Shown here piece by piece: positions 8,743 to 16,524 of a stretch of DNA of 60,203 nt. The stretch comes from DAISJM01 sp036821485 (GTDB taxonomy: Bacteria; Verrucomicrobiota; Kiritimatiellia; CAIQIC01; JAGNIJ01), in NCBI GenBank assembly GCA_036821485.1, contig DAISJM010000020.1:1-60203 (forward strand), in the 5' to 3' direction. Position 1 is the stretch's first letter, and the number at the start of each line of letters is the position of its first letter. A program made the translations under genes and the position numbers. The notes under the pieces were generated by a model. The model ran no database searches. It saw only the letters and a list, made by a program, of their open reading frames with translations, and was not told where the DNA came from.

Positions 8743-9396
8743 ATGAACCTGCGCGGGCACCTGACCAGAACAGGGTACCTGAAGGCAGCCGTTCTGTTGG
8801 GGATTGGGGCCGCATGCGGGATGTTGGTTCTGGGTGTGCTGGGGTTGTGGCCCCGGGCACGGACACGTTCTTTGACGGGGCCATTGCGATATTTGGAGCC
8901 GCGGCAGGATCGCGGAAGCCAATATGATCGCGGGTCGGATGTTGAGACGCGGGAGGCGAGACTGGCCACGTTGGCGCTGGCGGATCAGAACAGGGTCCTG
9001 CGCCAGGAAGTCTTGGAACTCGAGGAGCAGATTCGGCAGTTGACGGTGGCGTTTGCGTCTGCTCGGGTCGAGTCCGATCAGCTTCGGCTTCAGATGGACC
9101 ACGCCGAACTTGGCGTGGATGGGCTTTCGGTGCCGTCCGGATTGCTGGCGAAGGACGAGATAGGGATTGTTGATGTCAATCGGTCGCTGCGGATGGTTGT
9201 CATCGACGCGGGGGTTCTTCGGGGGGTGCGTCCGGGGATGGGTTTTGACGTATTGAGAGAAGGAAGGTATGTGGCGCGCCTGAGGGCGGTGGATGTGCGC
9301 GACACGGTGACGGGCGCTGTGATTGAGGATATGGAGATGCAGCGCCCACCGATCCAGGGAGATCGGGTGATACCTCAGAGAGCTTCGGAGCATTGA
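8743..9396 (+). CDS. membrane-anchored coiled-coil protein inserted in the S10 group
   Basis: 217 aa, function unknown. It has a short basic N-terminus, one hydrophobic segment (about residues 15-36), a polar linker, a heptad-like helical stretch (about 70-120, e.g. ENRVLRQEVLELEEQIRQ in style), then a C-terminal beta-type domain. That domain carries VVIDAGVLRGVRPGMGFDVL and ends with a QGDRVIP motif. This layout (inner-membrane anchor, periplasmic coiled coil, small barrel) resembles MreC in architecture, but I see no direct MreC sequence match. The gene starts 12 bases after rpsS and its stop is 12 bases before the rplV ATG, so it is co-transcribed with ribosomal genes. Export of the C-terminal part is inferred from the anchor. 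Confidence 0.85.
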   Translation: MNLRGHLTRTGYLKAAVLLGIGAACGMLVLGVLGLWPRARTRSLTGPLRYLEPRQDRGSQYDRGSDVETREARLATLALADQNRVLRQEVLELEEQIRQLTVAFASARVESDQLRLQMDHAELGVDGLSVPSGLLAKDEIGIVDVNRSLRMVVIDAGVLRGVRPGMGFDVLREGRYVARLRAVDVRDTVTGAVIEDMEMQRPPIQGDRVIPQRASEH

Positions 9397-9407
9397 GGGA
9401 CATAGAT

Positions 9408-9755
9408 ATGGAAATCAAGGCAACAACACGATATGTGAGAATTTCGCCGTCGAAGGTGAGAGATTTGGCGCGCGCGATGAGAGGCTTGCCAGTTTCAGAC
9501 GCCTTGCGCGTTGTGGAGTTCAGCGAACGGAAGGGTGCTTTCCATCTGACGAAGACGCTGAAGTCAGCCATCGCCAATGCGGAAAACAATTCGAAGCTTT
9601 CAGCTGAAAAGCTGTTCGTGAGCCAGGTTGCAGTTGGGCAGGGGCCGGTCTTGAAGCGGCACTGGCCCCGTTCGCGTGGCATGGTCAGCCCTGTTCTGAA
9701 ACGTACAAGTCACATCAAGATAACATTGACGGATAAGAAACCGTCGGCAAAATAA
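9408..9755 (+). CDS. rplV: 50S ribosomal protein L22
   Basis: 115 aa. It starts at the ATG at 9408 (MEIKATTRYVRISPSKVRDL) behind a GAGGGA Shine-Dalgarno that overlaps the end of the preceding membrane-protein gene. It contains ANAENN and the beta-hairpin tip region GPVLKRHWPRSRGMVSPVLKR that lines the exit tunnel, and ends with SHIKITLTD. The length is normal for the family. Confidence 0.97.
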   Translation: MEIKATTRYVRISPSKVRDLARAMRGLPVSDALRVVEFSERKGAFHLTKTLKSAIANAENNSKLSAEKLFVSQVAVGQGPVLKRHWPRSRGMVSPVLKRTSHIKITLTDKKPSAK

Positions 9756-9785
9756 GCAGGCTTTTTGCAGGAAAGGAGAGCGGCC

Positions 9786-10448
9786 TTGGGCCAGAAAGCA
9801 AATCCAATTGGACTGAGGGTGACCGTCAACAAGGATTGGCGCTCCCGCTGGTATGCCGATAAGAAGGAATTCGGCAACCTGCTGCACGAAGATCTGTTGA
9901 TACGTGATCTCGTGAAGAAGCGTCTGAAGGACGCTGCCGTACCGGAAGTGATTATCGAACGGTACGCCAACCGCGCGCGGGTAACGATCTTTACTGCCCG
10001 GCCTGGAATCGTCATTGGCCGGAAGGGGCAAGACATAGAGCGTCTGCGCGAGGATATTGCGGCGGCAACGGGCAAGGAGATCTATGTTGAGATTCGGGAG
10101 GTGAAGGATCCCGATACGAATGCTCAACTGGTTGCCGAGAACATAGCGCTTCAGTTGGAGCGGCGTGTATCCTTCCGCCGGGCGATGAAGCGGGCGGTGC
10201 AGATGGCGATGGATATGGGCGCCTTGGGAGTGAAGGTAGCTGCGGCGGGACGGTTGGGAGGGTCAGAGTTGGCCCGGCGCGAATGGTACAAAGAAGGTAA
10301 GGTTCCCCTGCAGACGCTTCGTGCCAATATCCAGTATGGGTTTGCCGAAGCACACACGATGGCCGGCAAGATCGGCATCAAGGTATGGATCTGTAAGAAG
10401 GAGGAGGAAGTAGCCTCCAAGGAGAAGACTCATGCCCCTTATGCCTAA
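9786..10448 (+). CDS. rpsC: 30S ribosomal protein S3 (TTG start)
   Basis: 220 aa. The start is placed at a TTG at 9786, because GQKANPIGLRVTVNKDW begins immediately after it, as in other S3 proteins (M-GQK-NPIG), and because AAGGAGAG lies seven bases upstream. An upstream in-frame TTG at 9765 would put that Shine-Dalgarno inside the gene. The KH domain is visible (ARPGIVIGRKGQDIERLR) and the C-terminal half ends with KIGIKVWICKKEE. The last 17 bases overlap rplP in another frame. Confidence 0.96.
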   Translation: MGQKANPIGLRVTVNKDWRSRWYADKKEFGNLLHEDLLIRDLVKKRLKDAAVPEVIIERYANRARVTIFTARPGIVIGRKGQDIERLREDIAAATGKEIYVEIREVKDPDTNAQLVAENIALQLERRVSFRRAMKRAVQMAMDMGALGVKVAAAGRLGGSELARREWYKEGKVPLQTLRANIQYGFAEAHTMAGKIGIKVWICKKEEEVASKEKTHAPYA

Positions 10449-10845
10449 GAGGGTGAAGTACCGGAAGGCGCAGCGCGGCAACCGGAAGGGGTTCGCGCAA
10501 TCCGGGAACAAACTGTCCTTTGGTGAGTATGGTTTGCAGGCGCTGGAACGCGCATGGATTACCAATATTCAGATTGAAGCTTGTCGCGTGGCGATCAGCC
10601 GGTCGCTGAAGCGCAAAGGGAAGATGTGGATACGGATATTCCCGGACAAGCCCGTGACGAAGAAGCCGCTTGAGGTTCGCATGGGTAAGGGTAAGGCGAA
10701 TGTGGAGTCGTGGGTGGCTGTGGTGCGTCCGGGGAGGATGCTGTTTGAACTGGACGGCATTCCGGAGCAGATGGCTTGTGAATCCCTTCGGATTGCAGCC
10801 ACGAAGCTGCCGATTCACACCCGGTTCGTGAAGCGTGGCGTATAA
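10432..10845 (+). CDS. rplP: 50S ribosomal protein L16
   Basis: 137 aa. It starts MPLMPKRVKYRKAQRG and contains the family loop GNKLSFGEYGLQALE, the arginine-rich RKGKMWIRIFPDKPVTKKP stretch and MGKGKANVESWVAVV. L16 organises the tRNA-binding sites of the large subunit. The ATG lies inside the 3' end of rpsC behind AAGGAG, so translation is probably coupled to S3. Confidence 0.97.
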   Translation: MPLMPKRVKYRKAQRGNRKGFAQSGNKLSFGEYGLQALERAWITNIQIEACRVAISRSLKRKGKMWIRIFPDKPVTKKPLEVRMGKGKANVESWVAVVRPGRMLFELDGIPEQMACESLRIAATKLPIHTRFVKRGV

Positions 10846-10865
10846 ACACGGGGCGGTATGGTTCG

Positions 10866-11060
10866 ATGAAACCGAGTGAACTTAGAGATCTGACAAAAGA
10901 GGAACTGCAGCAGCGTTGTGACGACTCCAGGAAGGAGTTGTTCAATCTGCGATTGCAGCAGTCGACGGGCCAGATGGAAAAATCCTCCCGCATCCGCGAG
11001 TTGCGGCGTGACGTGGCACGGATTCTTACGATGATGCGTCAGCGGGATGAGGCCAAGTAG
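10866..11060 (+). CDS. rpmC: 50S ribosomal protein L29
   Basis: 64 aa two-helix protein. MKPSELRDLTKEELQQRC at the start and ELFNLRLQQSTGQMEKSSRIREL in the middle match the family closely. It lies between rplP and rpsQ as usual, with 20 bases upstream. The product binds near the exit tunnel next to L23. Confidence 0.96.
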   Translation: MKPSELRDLTKEELQQRCDDSRKELFNLRLQQSTGQMEKSSRIRELRRDVARILTMMRQRDEAK

Positions 11061-11069
11061 AAGGTGACT

Positions 11070-11375
11070 ATGGAAAGCAGCACACAGCGCGGAGTCAGGA
11101 AAGAGCGCGTCGGCGTGGTGATCGGCGATGCCATGGATAAGACCGTGGTGGTTCGCGTAGAGCGCCGCTATCGGCATCCCGTCTACGGCAAGGAACTTAC
11201 CGAGCATAAGAAGTGCTATGTCCATGACGAGAAGGATGTGGCGCGCGCGGGCGACGTAGTTCGTATTGTGGAGACCCGGCCGTTGAGCCGTATGAAGCGG
11301 TGGCGTCTCGTTGAAATTGTAAAGAAAGGCAAGGGCGAAGTCCCTGGGAGTCCTAATGATAGCACTGAGAACTAA
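11070..11375 (+). CDS. rpsQ: 30S ribosomal protein S17
   Basis: 101 aa. The OB-fold core VGVVIGDAMDKTVVVRVER and KRYHVHDE-like region (KKCYVHDEKDVARAGDVV) followed by RPLSRMKRWRLVEIV are diagnostic. The ATG at 11070 is preferred over an in-frame GTG at 11064. The C-terminus (GEVPGSPNDSTEN) runs past the usual end and overlaps rplN by 20 bases. Confidence 0.95.
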   Translation: MESSTQRGVRKERVGVVIGDAMDKTVVVRVERRYRHPVYGKELTEHKKCYVHDEKDVARAGDVVRIVETRPLSRMKRWRLVEIVKKGKGEVPGSPNDSTEN

Positions 11376-11721
11376 TCTGGATGTTGCCGATAATACCGGC
11401 GCGAGGATGGTACAGTGCATTCATGTACTGGGCCAGAGGAAGCGGTTTGCCCACATCGGTGATGTGATCAAGGTCTCCGTGAAGGAGGCTCAGCCCGCGG
11501 GCATGGTGAAGAAGGGCGAGGTGCACAGCGCCCTGATTGTACGGACAAAACAGGCGATTCGCCGCCCTGATGGATCCCTGTTGAAGTTCGATCACAATGC
11601 GGTGGTGCTGGTGGATGACCAGATGAACCCCCGTGGTACGCGTATCTTTGGTCCTGTGGCCAGAGAGCTGCGTGAGAAGAATTTCATGAAGATTATTTCC
11701 CTGGCCCCTGAGGTGATCTAG
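11356..11721 (+). CDS. rplN: 50S ribosomal protein L14
   Basis: 121 aa, normal length. It carries the DVADNTGARMVQCIHVLG signature and the end RIFGPVARELREKNFMKI. It starts inside the 3' end of rpsQ and its stop shares one base with the GTG of rplX, so the three genes are tightly coupled. This is the first gene of the spc group in gene order. Confidence 0.97.
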   Translation: MIALRTNLDVADNTGARMVQCIHVLGQRKRFAHIGDVIKVSVKEAQPAGMVKKGEVHSALIVRTKQAIRRPDGSLLKFDHNAVVLVDDQMNPRGTRIFGPVARELREKNFMKIISLAPEVI

Positions 11722-12029
11722 TGAAGAAGATGACCGGTGTTAAGAAAGTCCATTTCAAGCGCGGCGACATTGTCAAAGTGCTGACGGGCAAGGACAAGGG
11801 CAAGACCGGGAAGGTCTTGCAGGTATTCCCGTCCGAGGCGCGGGCGCTTGTAGAAGGCATTAATTACTGCAAGAAACATCTTCGCAAGAGTCAGGACAAC
11901 CCGAAGGGTGGCATTGTGGAGAAGGAAGCCACGCTCCATGTGTCCAACCTTAAGGTGGTAACTGAGGGCGATGCAAAGAAGTCCGGCAAGCCGGCCAAGA
12001 CCGGTCAGGGCGCGAAGCAGGGCGAATAG
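11721..12029 (+). CDS. rplX: 50S ribosomal protein L24
   Basis: 102 aa from a GTG at 11721; an ATG at 11730 is a possible alternative. The KOW motif is clear: FKRGDIVKVLTGKDKGKTGKVL. It is followed by INYCKKHLRKSQDNPKGGIV and the HVSNLKV strand. The lysine-rich tail (KKSGKPAKTGQGAKQGE) is low complexity. L24 initiates 50S assembly. A 53-base gap with a hairpin follows before rplE. Confidence 0.96.
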   Translation: MKKMTGVKKVHFKRGDIVKVLTGKDKGKTGKVLQVFPSEARALVEGINYCKKHLRKSQDNPKGGIVEKEATLHVSNLKVVTEGDAKKSGKPAKTGQGAKQGE

Positions 12030-12049
12030 GGATGACGTTTTTATAAAGT

Positions 12050-12069
12050 CGCCCGCCAAATAACGGGCG
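12050..12069 (+). promoter_or_regulatory. hairpin in the rplX-rplE gap, possible translational control site
   Basis: CGCCCG (12050-12055) and CGGGCG (12064-12069) form a perfect 6-bp GC stem with an eight-base loop. There is no T-run after it, so a terminator is unlikely. In E. coli ribosomal protein S8 represses the spc genes by binding an RNA structure at this same gene junction. A functional analogue is possible, but the sequence does not show the known S8 site. Confidence 0.4.
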
Positions 12070-12082
12070 TGGGTATCAGAAC

Positions 12083-12622
12083 ATGGCAACACTGCAAGAG
12101 AAGTATAAGAAAGAAGTCGTCAATAAGCTGCGTGAATCGGGCAAGTATACCAACCCGATGCAGGTGCCGCGCTTGTTGAAGGTGGTCATCAACATGAGCG
12201 TCAGTGCCAGCGCGGACAAGGACGCGCTGAAGCATGTGGCTGAGGATCTTATGAAGATCTCCGGCCAGAAGCCGGTCATCACACAGGCCCGCAAGAGCAT
12301 CTCGAATTTCAAGCTGCGCGAGGGGATGGCCATCGGGGCCAAGGTTACGCTTCGCGGTCCGCGGATGTTCGATTTCCTGGAGCGATTCATCGGGGCGGCG
12401 TTGCCGCGTATCCGTGACTTTCGTGGCGTGTCCAGACGTTCCTTTGATGGGCGTGGCAATTACACGCTGGGGTTGAAGGAACAGACGATCTTTCCGGAGA
12501 TCCAGCCCGATCAGATCAAGCGTTCCCAGGGCATGGATATCACGATTGTTACGACGGCGAAAACGAACGATGAAGCCCGTGAACTGTTGCAGTTGATGGG
12601 CATACCCTTTGCGAATACCTAG
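12083..12622 (+). CDS. rplE: 50S ribosomal protein L5
   Basis: 179 aa, full length. It has LQEKYKKEVVNKLRE at the start, then KSISNFKLREGMAIGAKVTLR and DFRGVSRRSFDGRGNYTLGL, all standard. L5 forms the 5S rRNA particle and contacts S13 across the subunits. It follows the 53-base gap described separately. Confidence 0.98.
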   Translation: MATLQEKYKKEVVNKLRESGKYTNPMQVPRLLKVVINMSVSASADKDALKHVAEDLMKISGQKPVITQARKSISNFKLREGMAIGAKVTLRGPRMFDFLERFIGAALPRIRDFRGVSRRSFDGRGNYTLGLKEQTIFPEIQPDQIKRSQGMDITIVTTAKTNDEARELLQLMGIPFANT

Positions 12623-12642
12623 TTGAATGGGGAGGACCTGCA

Positions 12643-12828
12643 TTGGCCAAGACATCCATTATTGTGAAGTCGAAGCGGACGCCGAAGTTCAGCGCCCGCA
12701 AGTATAGCCGGTGTCGCCGTTGCGGGCGGCCTCGTGCTTACATCCGGAAGTTCCAGCTGTGCAGAATTTGTTTCCGAGAGCTGGCGTCTGAGGGAAAGAT
12801 TGCCGGCGTGATCAAGGCAAGTTGGTAA
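12643..12828 (+). CDS. rpsN: 30S ribosomal protein S14, zinc-binding type
   Basis: 61 aa from a TTG start at 12643 behind GGGGAGG. Four cysteines (C24, C27, C40, C43) form the C-x2-C/C-x2-C zinc site of the short S14 type (rpsZ). MAKTSIIVKSKRTPKFSARKY and RICFRELASEGKIAGVIKASW complete the match. The long zinc-independent form is not seen in this window. Confidence 0.96.
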   Translation: MAKTSIIVKSKRTPKFSARKYSRCRRCGRPRAYIRKFQLCRICFRELASEGKIAGVIKASW

Positions 12829-12846
12829 CCGGTTTATGGAGCGAGC

Positions 12847-13245
12847 ATGAGTGTGACTGATCCTATATCTGATATGTTGACGCGGATCCGCAATAGTTCG
12901 AAGGCCGGAGCAAAGGTTGTGCAGATGCCTCACTCCAGTCTGCGAAGCGAAATCGCGCGGGTCTTGAAGAAGGAAGGCTACGTGACGGATTTCGTGACCG
13001 AGGGGCACGAGGGCAAGAAGGTCCTGTGTGTGCATCTCAAGTATGGGGTAGATGAAACCCCGGTCATTCGGGGCATCCGTCGCATCAGCAAGCCCGGTCT
13101 TCGGCGTTATGTTCCTGCAACGAAGATCCCGCGCGTGGTGGGCGGCATGGGGATAGCCGTGCTCAGCACATCGCGTGGTGTGATGACGGATAAGGAAGCG
13201 CGGGTTGCCAAGGTGGGTGGCGAAGTACTCTGCTATGTTTGGTAA
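12847..13245 (+). CDS. rpsH: 30S ribosomal protein S8
   Basis: 132 aa. DPISDMLTRIRNSSKAGAKVVQMPHSS at the N-terminus and STSRGVMTDKEARVAKVGGEVLCYVW at the end are diagnostic. It binds the central domain of 16S rRNA. In E. coli S8 is the repressor of spc genes, which is relevant to the hairpin before rplE. Confidence 0.98.
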   Translation: MSVTDPISDMLTRIRNSSKAGAKVVQMPHSSLRSEIARVLKKEGYVTDFVTEGHEGKKVLCVHLKYGVDETPVIRGIRRISKPGLRRYVPATKIPRVVGGMGIAVLSTSRGVMTDKEARVAKVGGEVLCYVW

Positions 13246-13265
13246 ATAGAATCGGGGATTTGATC

Positions 13266-13802
13266 ATGTCCAGAATCGGCAAGAAACCAGTTCCAATTCC
13301 TGCGGGGGTTACAGCCACCGTACAGGGGGCAAAGGTTACGGTGAAGGGGCCTAAGGGGGAGCTTTCTTACGCTGTCCCGGCGTTCCTTCAAGCAGTGTTG
13401 AAGGACAACCAGGTTGTCCTTACCTGCAAGCGTGAGGACAAGCAGGCCAGGGCAACGTATGGCACGACGCGCAGTCTGATCGCGAACATGGTGGCCGGCG
13501 TTCATGCTGGCTACGCCAAGGAACTTGAGATTCAGGGCGTTGGCTTCCGCGCGACGCTCCAAGGCAAGAAGTTGGTAATGGCGTTGGGCTTTTCCCACCC
13601 GGTCGAATACACGGTGCCGGATGGGGTGACGGTGAAGGTGGCTGATGGCACGGCAATCAGTGTCAGCGGTCCCGACAAACATCTGGTGGGGCAGGTGAGC
13701 GCGCGCATCAAGGCGTTCCGTCCGCCCGAGCCTTACAAGGGCAAGGGTATCAGATTCAAGGGTGAACATGTCCGCCGCAAGGTCGGCAAGACGGTGGCTT
13801 AA
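13266..13802 (+). CDS. rplF: 50S ribosomal protein L6
   Basis: 178 aa, starting at the ATG of MSRIGKKPVPIPAGVTATV; in-frame upstream TTG codons lie inside rpsH. It ends with EPYKGKGIRFKGEHVRRKVGKTVA, the standard rRNA-binding C-terminus. A GGGGA motif precedes the start. rplR begins one base after the stop. Confidence 0.97.
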   Translation: MSRIGKKPVPIPAGVTATVQGAKVTVKGPKGELSYAVPAFLQAVLKDNQVVLTCKREDKQARATYGTTRSLIANMVAGVHAGYAKELEIQGVGFRATLQGKKLVMALGFSHPVEYTVPDGVTVKVADGTAISVSGPDKHLVGQVSARIKAFRPPEPYKGKGIRFKGEHVRRKVGKTVA

Positions 13803-13803
13803 T

Positions 13804-14166
13804 ATGAAGCTTAAGACAAGAAGTGACTATCGGGTGCGGCGTCATCTGCGGGTGCGCCAGAAGGTTCAGGGCACAGCGGCGAGGCCGCGCATGAGTGTGT
13901 TTGTATCAAACAAGCACATGTACGTGCAGTTCATCGATGATGTTGCGGGTAGTACAATGGCCACGGCATCGACTACGGTGGAGTTGAAGGGAACGTCGGC
14001 TGGCAAGAACAATGCGATCGTAGCCAAGCAGTTGGGCGTCATTGCTGCCAAGGTGGCGCAAGAGAAGGGCATCAAGAGTGTCGTCTTTGATCGCGGGGGA
14101 TTCGCCTACAAGGGGCGCGTCAAGGCACTGGCGGAGGCGGCCCGCGAAGGCGGGTTGCAGTTCTAA
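13804..14166 (+). CDS. rplR: 50S ribosomal protein L18
   Basis: 120 aa from the ATG at 13804 (MKLKTRSDYRVRRHLRVRQKV); the longer frame upstream overlaps rplF and has no L18 character. RPRMSVFVSNKHMYVQFIDD and FDRGGFAYKGRVKALAEAAREGGL match the family. It binds 5S rRNA together with L5. Confidence 0.97.
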   Translation: MKLKTRSDYRVRRHLRVRQKVQGTAARPRMSVFVSNKHMYVQFIDDVAGSTMATASTTVELKGTSAGKNNAIVAKQLGVIAAKVAQEKGIKSVVFDRGGFAYKGRVKALAEAAREGGLQF

Positions 14167-14195
14167 CAGATTGACTATGTGAAGGAGCAATACGC

Positions 14196-14693
14196 GTGAG
14201 GAACACAGCCAGAAGAGACACCGAGGCACAGAGCGACATCGAGGAACGTGTTGTAAACGTTAATCGATGCGCCAAGGTGGTTAAGGGTGGTCGCCGATTC
14301 AGTTTCAGTGCTTTGGTGGTCGTGGGAGACAAGAAGGGGCACGTTGGGTTTGCCTTGGGCAAAGCCAATGAAGTTGCGGACGCGATCCGCAAGGCCACCG
14401 AGCAGGCCAAGCGTAACATGTTCAGTATCATCATGAAGGATCGCACTATTCCTCATGAGATTACGGGCCAGTTTGGTGCGGCCACGGTCCTCCTGAAGCC
14501 GGCGTCGGCCGGTACGGGGGTTATTGCCGGCGGTGGAGTACGGACCGTGTTGTCTCTTGCGGGGATTCGAGATGTCCTTGCCAAGTCATTGGGGTCCAGA
14601 AATGCGCTCAACGTTGTGAAGGCGACAATTGCTGCCTTGGAGCATCTGCGCTCGCGAGAGGAAATTGAGGCAGCTCGTAGGATGGAAGCTTAA
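14196..14693 (+). CDS. rpsE: 30S ribosomal protein S5
   Basis: 165 aa from a GTG start behind AAGGAG. The double-stranded RNA-binding fold shows EERVVNVNRCAKVVKGGRRF and GHVGFALGKANEV. The C-terminal domain shows ASAGTGVIAGGGVR and VLAKSLGSRNALNVVKAT. The next gene is rplO; rpmD (L30), often found between them, is absent. Confidence 0.97.
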   Translation: MRNTARRDTEAQSDIEERVVNVNRCAKVVKGGRRFSFSALVVVGDKKGHVGFALGKANEVADAIRKATEQAKRNMFSIIMKDRTIPHEITGQFGAATVLLKPASAGTGVIAGGGVRTVLSLAGIRDVLAKSLGSRNALNVVKATIAALEHLRSREEIEAARRMEA

Positions 14694-14695
14694 TC

Positions 14696-15145
14696 ATGCC
14701 TATATCACTGCATTCTCTTAAAAACACAAAGGGCGCCAAGCATCGCCGCATGCGGGTGGGGCGTGGGCGCTCATCCGGCAAAGGAAAGACCTCCGGCCGT
14801 GGTCACAAGGGCCAGATGTCTCGTACGGGTCACAAGCGCAAGGCCACGTTTGAAGGCGGCCAGATGCGCCTTATTCGGCGTATTCCGAAGCGCGGTTTCA
14901 CAAACCGTAATCGTGTGGCCTACGCGCCGGTTAATGTCACAGCCCTTGAGCAGTTTGATGCAGGGACGGAAGTGACCGCAGAGGTCCTGCGCAAAGCAGG
15001 TCTGGTGCGTGGCCCCATCCAGGCGATCAAGATTCTCGGTAACGGCGATCTGAAGAAGAAACTGGTGGTCAAGGCGAATGCGTTCAGTGCCTCCGCCAAG
15101 TCCAAGATCGAAGCGGCCGGCGGGTCCTGCGAAGTGATCAGCTAG
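14696..15145 (+). CDS. rplO: 50S ribosomal protein L15
   Basis: 149 aa. The glycine-rich basic N-terminal tail (RVGRGRSSGKGKTSGRGHKG) and the GGQMRLIRRIPKRGF segment are typical, as is the end FSASAKSKIEAAGGSCEVI. It starts two bases after the rpsE stop codon and precedes secY. Confidence 0.97.
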   Translation: MPISLHSLKNTKGAKHRRMRVGRGRSSGKGKTSGRGHKGQMSRTGHKRKATFEGGQMRLIRRIPKRGFTNRNRVAYAPVNVTALEQFDAGTEVTAEVLRKAGLVRGPIQAIKILGNGDLKKKLVVKANAFSASAKSKIEAAGGSCEVIS

Positions 15146-15166
15146 GTGCGTTGAAGGGATGCCGGT

Positions 15167-16516
15167 ATGCTATCTGCCTTTGTCAACAGTCTAAAGATAC
15201 CCGAGTTGAGACAACGTCTCTTCTTTACGTTCGGGCTTATCTTCATCATCCGCGTGGTTGCCGCCATCCCTACGCCGGGCGTAGATGCCGTTGCTTTGCG
15301 CGAGTTCATCGCGCAGATCCGCGCATCGGCAGGTGGTGGATTCCTCGGAATGTTCGACCTGTTCAGTGGCGGTGCTTTGGAGAACTGTGCTGTTGGGGCC
15401 TTGGGCATCATGCCGAGCATCAGCGCATCGATCATCCTGCAACTTCTTACGGCCGTCATCCCGGCGCTTGAAAAGTTGGCGCGCGAGGGGGATGCAGGCC
15501 GTCAGAAGATTACGCAGTACGGGCGGTATCTGACGGTTACGCTTTGCATCATCCAAGGCTATGCCATGGCGTTGACGTTGGAGCATCCCGAGGCCTTGGG
15601 AATCACCCGGCAGATTGTCATGTTCCCAGGATGGTGGTTCCGCATCATGACGGTCATCACCATGACCACAGGCACCATGGTGCTCATGTGGCTGGGTGAA
15701 CAGATAACGGATCGCGGTATAGGAAACGGTATTTCGCTCATCATTACCATCAGCATCGTCAGCAGGCTTCCCCGCGCGGTACAGGCCACGATGAACATGT
15801 TCAAGCCGATCGACGGCGTTGCGCAGTTCAGCATCTTCCATCTGATCGGCTTGTTGGTGATGATCTTCCTTGTTATCGCCGCAGTTGTGGCGGTGACCCA
15901 GGCGCAGAGAAAGATTCCCGTGCAGTATGCAAAGCGGGTCATCGGTCGAAAGGTGTACGGTGGACAGAGCACGTACATGCCGCTGCGAGTCAACTATTCT
16001 GGTGTTATGCCGATCATCTTCGCGCAGGCCATCCTGATGTTTCCCTCGAAACTCCTCGGCATGATGCCGGGTGAGGTTTTCAAGCGTCTTGCGGCAGCCG
16101 TCGGATATGGCACACCGCTCTACATGGGCCTGTACGCGGTGATGATTCTCTTCTTCTCCTACTTCTGGGTGGCGACGCAGTTCAACCCCATCCAGATTGC
16201 GGATGATCTGAAGAAGTATGGGGGCTATGTTCCCGGGATTCGGCCGGGTCGACCGACCGCCGAGTTTCTGGACAAGACCATGACGCGCATTACTTTGGCC
16301 GGTGCGATTTTCCTGACGGTTATTGCCGTACTGCCGAGTCTCATGGCCCAGCAGTTCAGGATTCCCTGGATCGTGGCGTCCTTCTTCGGAGGAACAAGCC
16401 TTCTCATTATCGTGGGTGTCATGTTGGACACCATGCGCCAGGTCGAATCGCACCTGATCATGCGCCACTACGACGGATTTCTTAAGAAAGGCCATCTGCG
16501 CAGCCGCCGCGGATAG
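15167..16516 (+). CDS. secY: protein translocase subunit SecY
   Basis: Channel-forming subunit of the SecYEG translocon in the inner membrane, 449 aa with about ten hydrophobic segments. Family motifs include RLFFTFGLIFIIRVVAAIPTPGV, GGALENCAVGALGIMPSISASIILQLL, the TDRGIGNGISLII loop, and in the C-terminal half YGGYVPGIRPGRPTAEFLDKTM. The C-terminus (HYDGFLKKGHLRSRRG) is the usual ribosome-contacting tail. It follows rplO and precedes adk, as in many spc clusters. Confidence 0.98.
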   Translation: MLSAFVNSLKIPELRQRLFFTFGLIFIIRVVAAIPTPGVDAVALREFIAQIRASAGGGFLGMFDLFSGGALENCAVGALGIMPSISASIILQLLTAVIPALEKLAREGDAGRQKITQYGRYLTVTLCIIQGYAMALTLEHPEALGITRQIVMFPGWWFRIMTVITMTTGTMVLMWLGEQITDRGIGNGISLIITISIVSRLPRAVQATMNMFKPIDGVAQFSIFHLIGLLVMIFLVIAAVVAVTQAQRKIPVQYAKRVIGRKVYGGQSTYMPLRVNYSGVMPIIFAQAILMFPSKLLGMMPGEVFKRLAAAVGYGTPLYMGLYAVMILFFSYFWVATQFNPIQIADDLKKYGGYVPGIRPGRPTAEFLDKTMTRITLAGAIFLTVIAVLPSLMAQQFRIPWIVASFFGGTSLLIIVGVMLDTMRQVESHLIMRHYDGFLKKGHLRSRRG

Positions 16517-16524
16517 AGATTGAT

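Noticed and set aside
8743..9396. Assigning the S10-group membrane protein as MreC
   Set aside because: The architecture is similar, but no sequence motif of MreC is recognisable and no mreB/mreD lies nearby.
14694..14695. rpmD (L30) between rpsE and rplO
   Set aside because: Only two bases separate the genes; L30 is absent here.
15191..16495. 434-codon open frame on the minus strand opposite secY
   Set aside because: Composition is what the complement of a membrane protein gene gives (rich in His, Arg, Asp); no start context and no family match. It is a shadow of secY.
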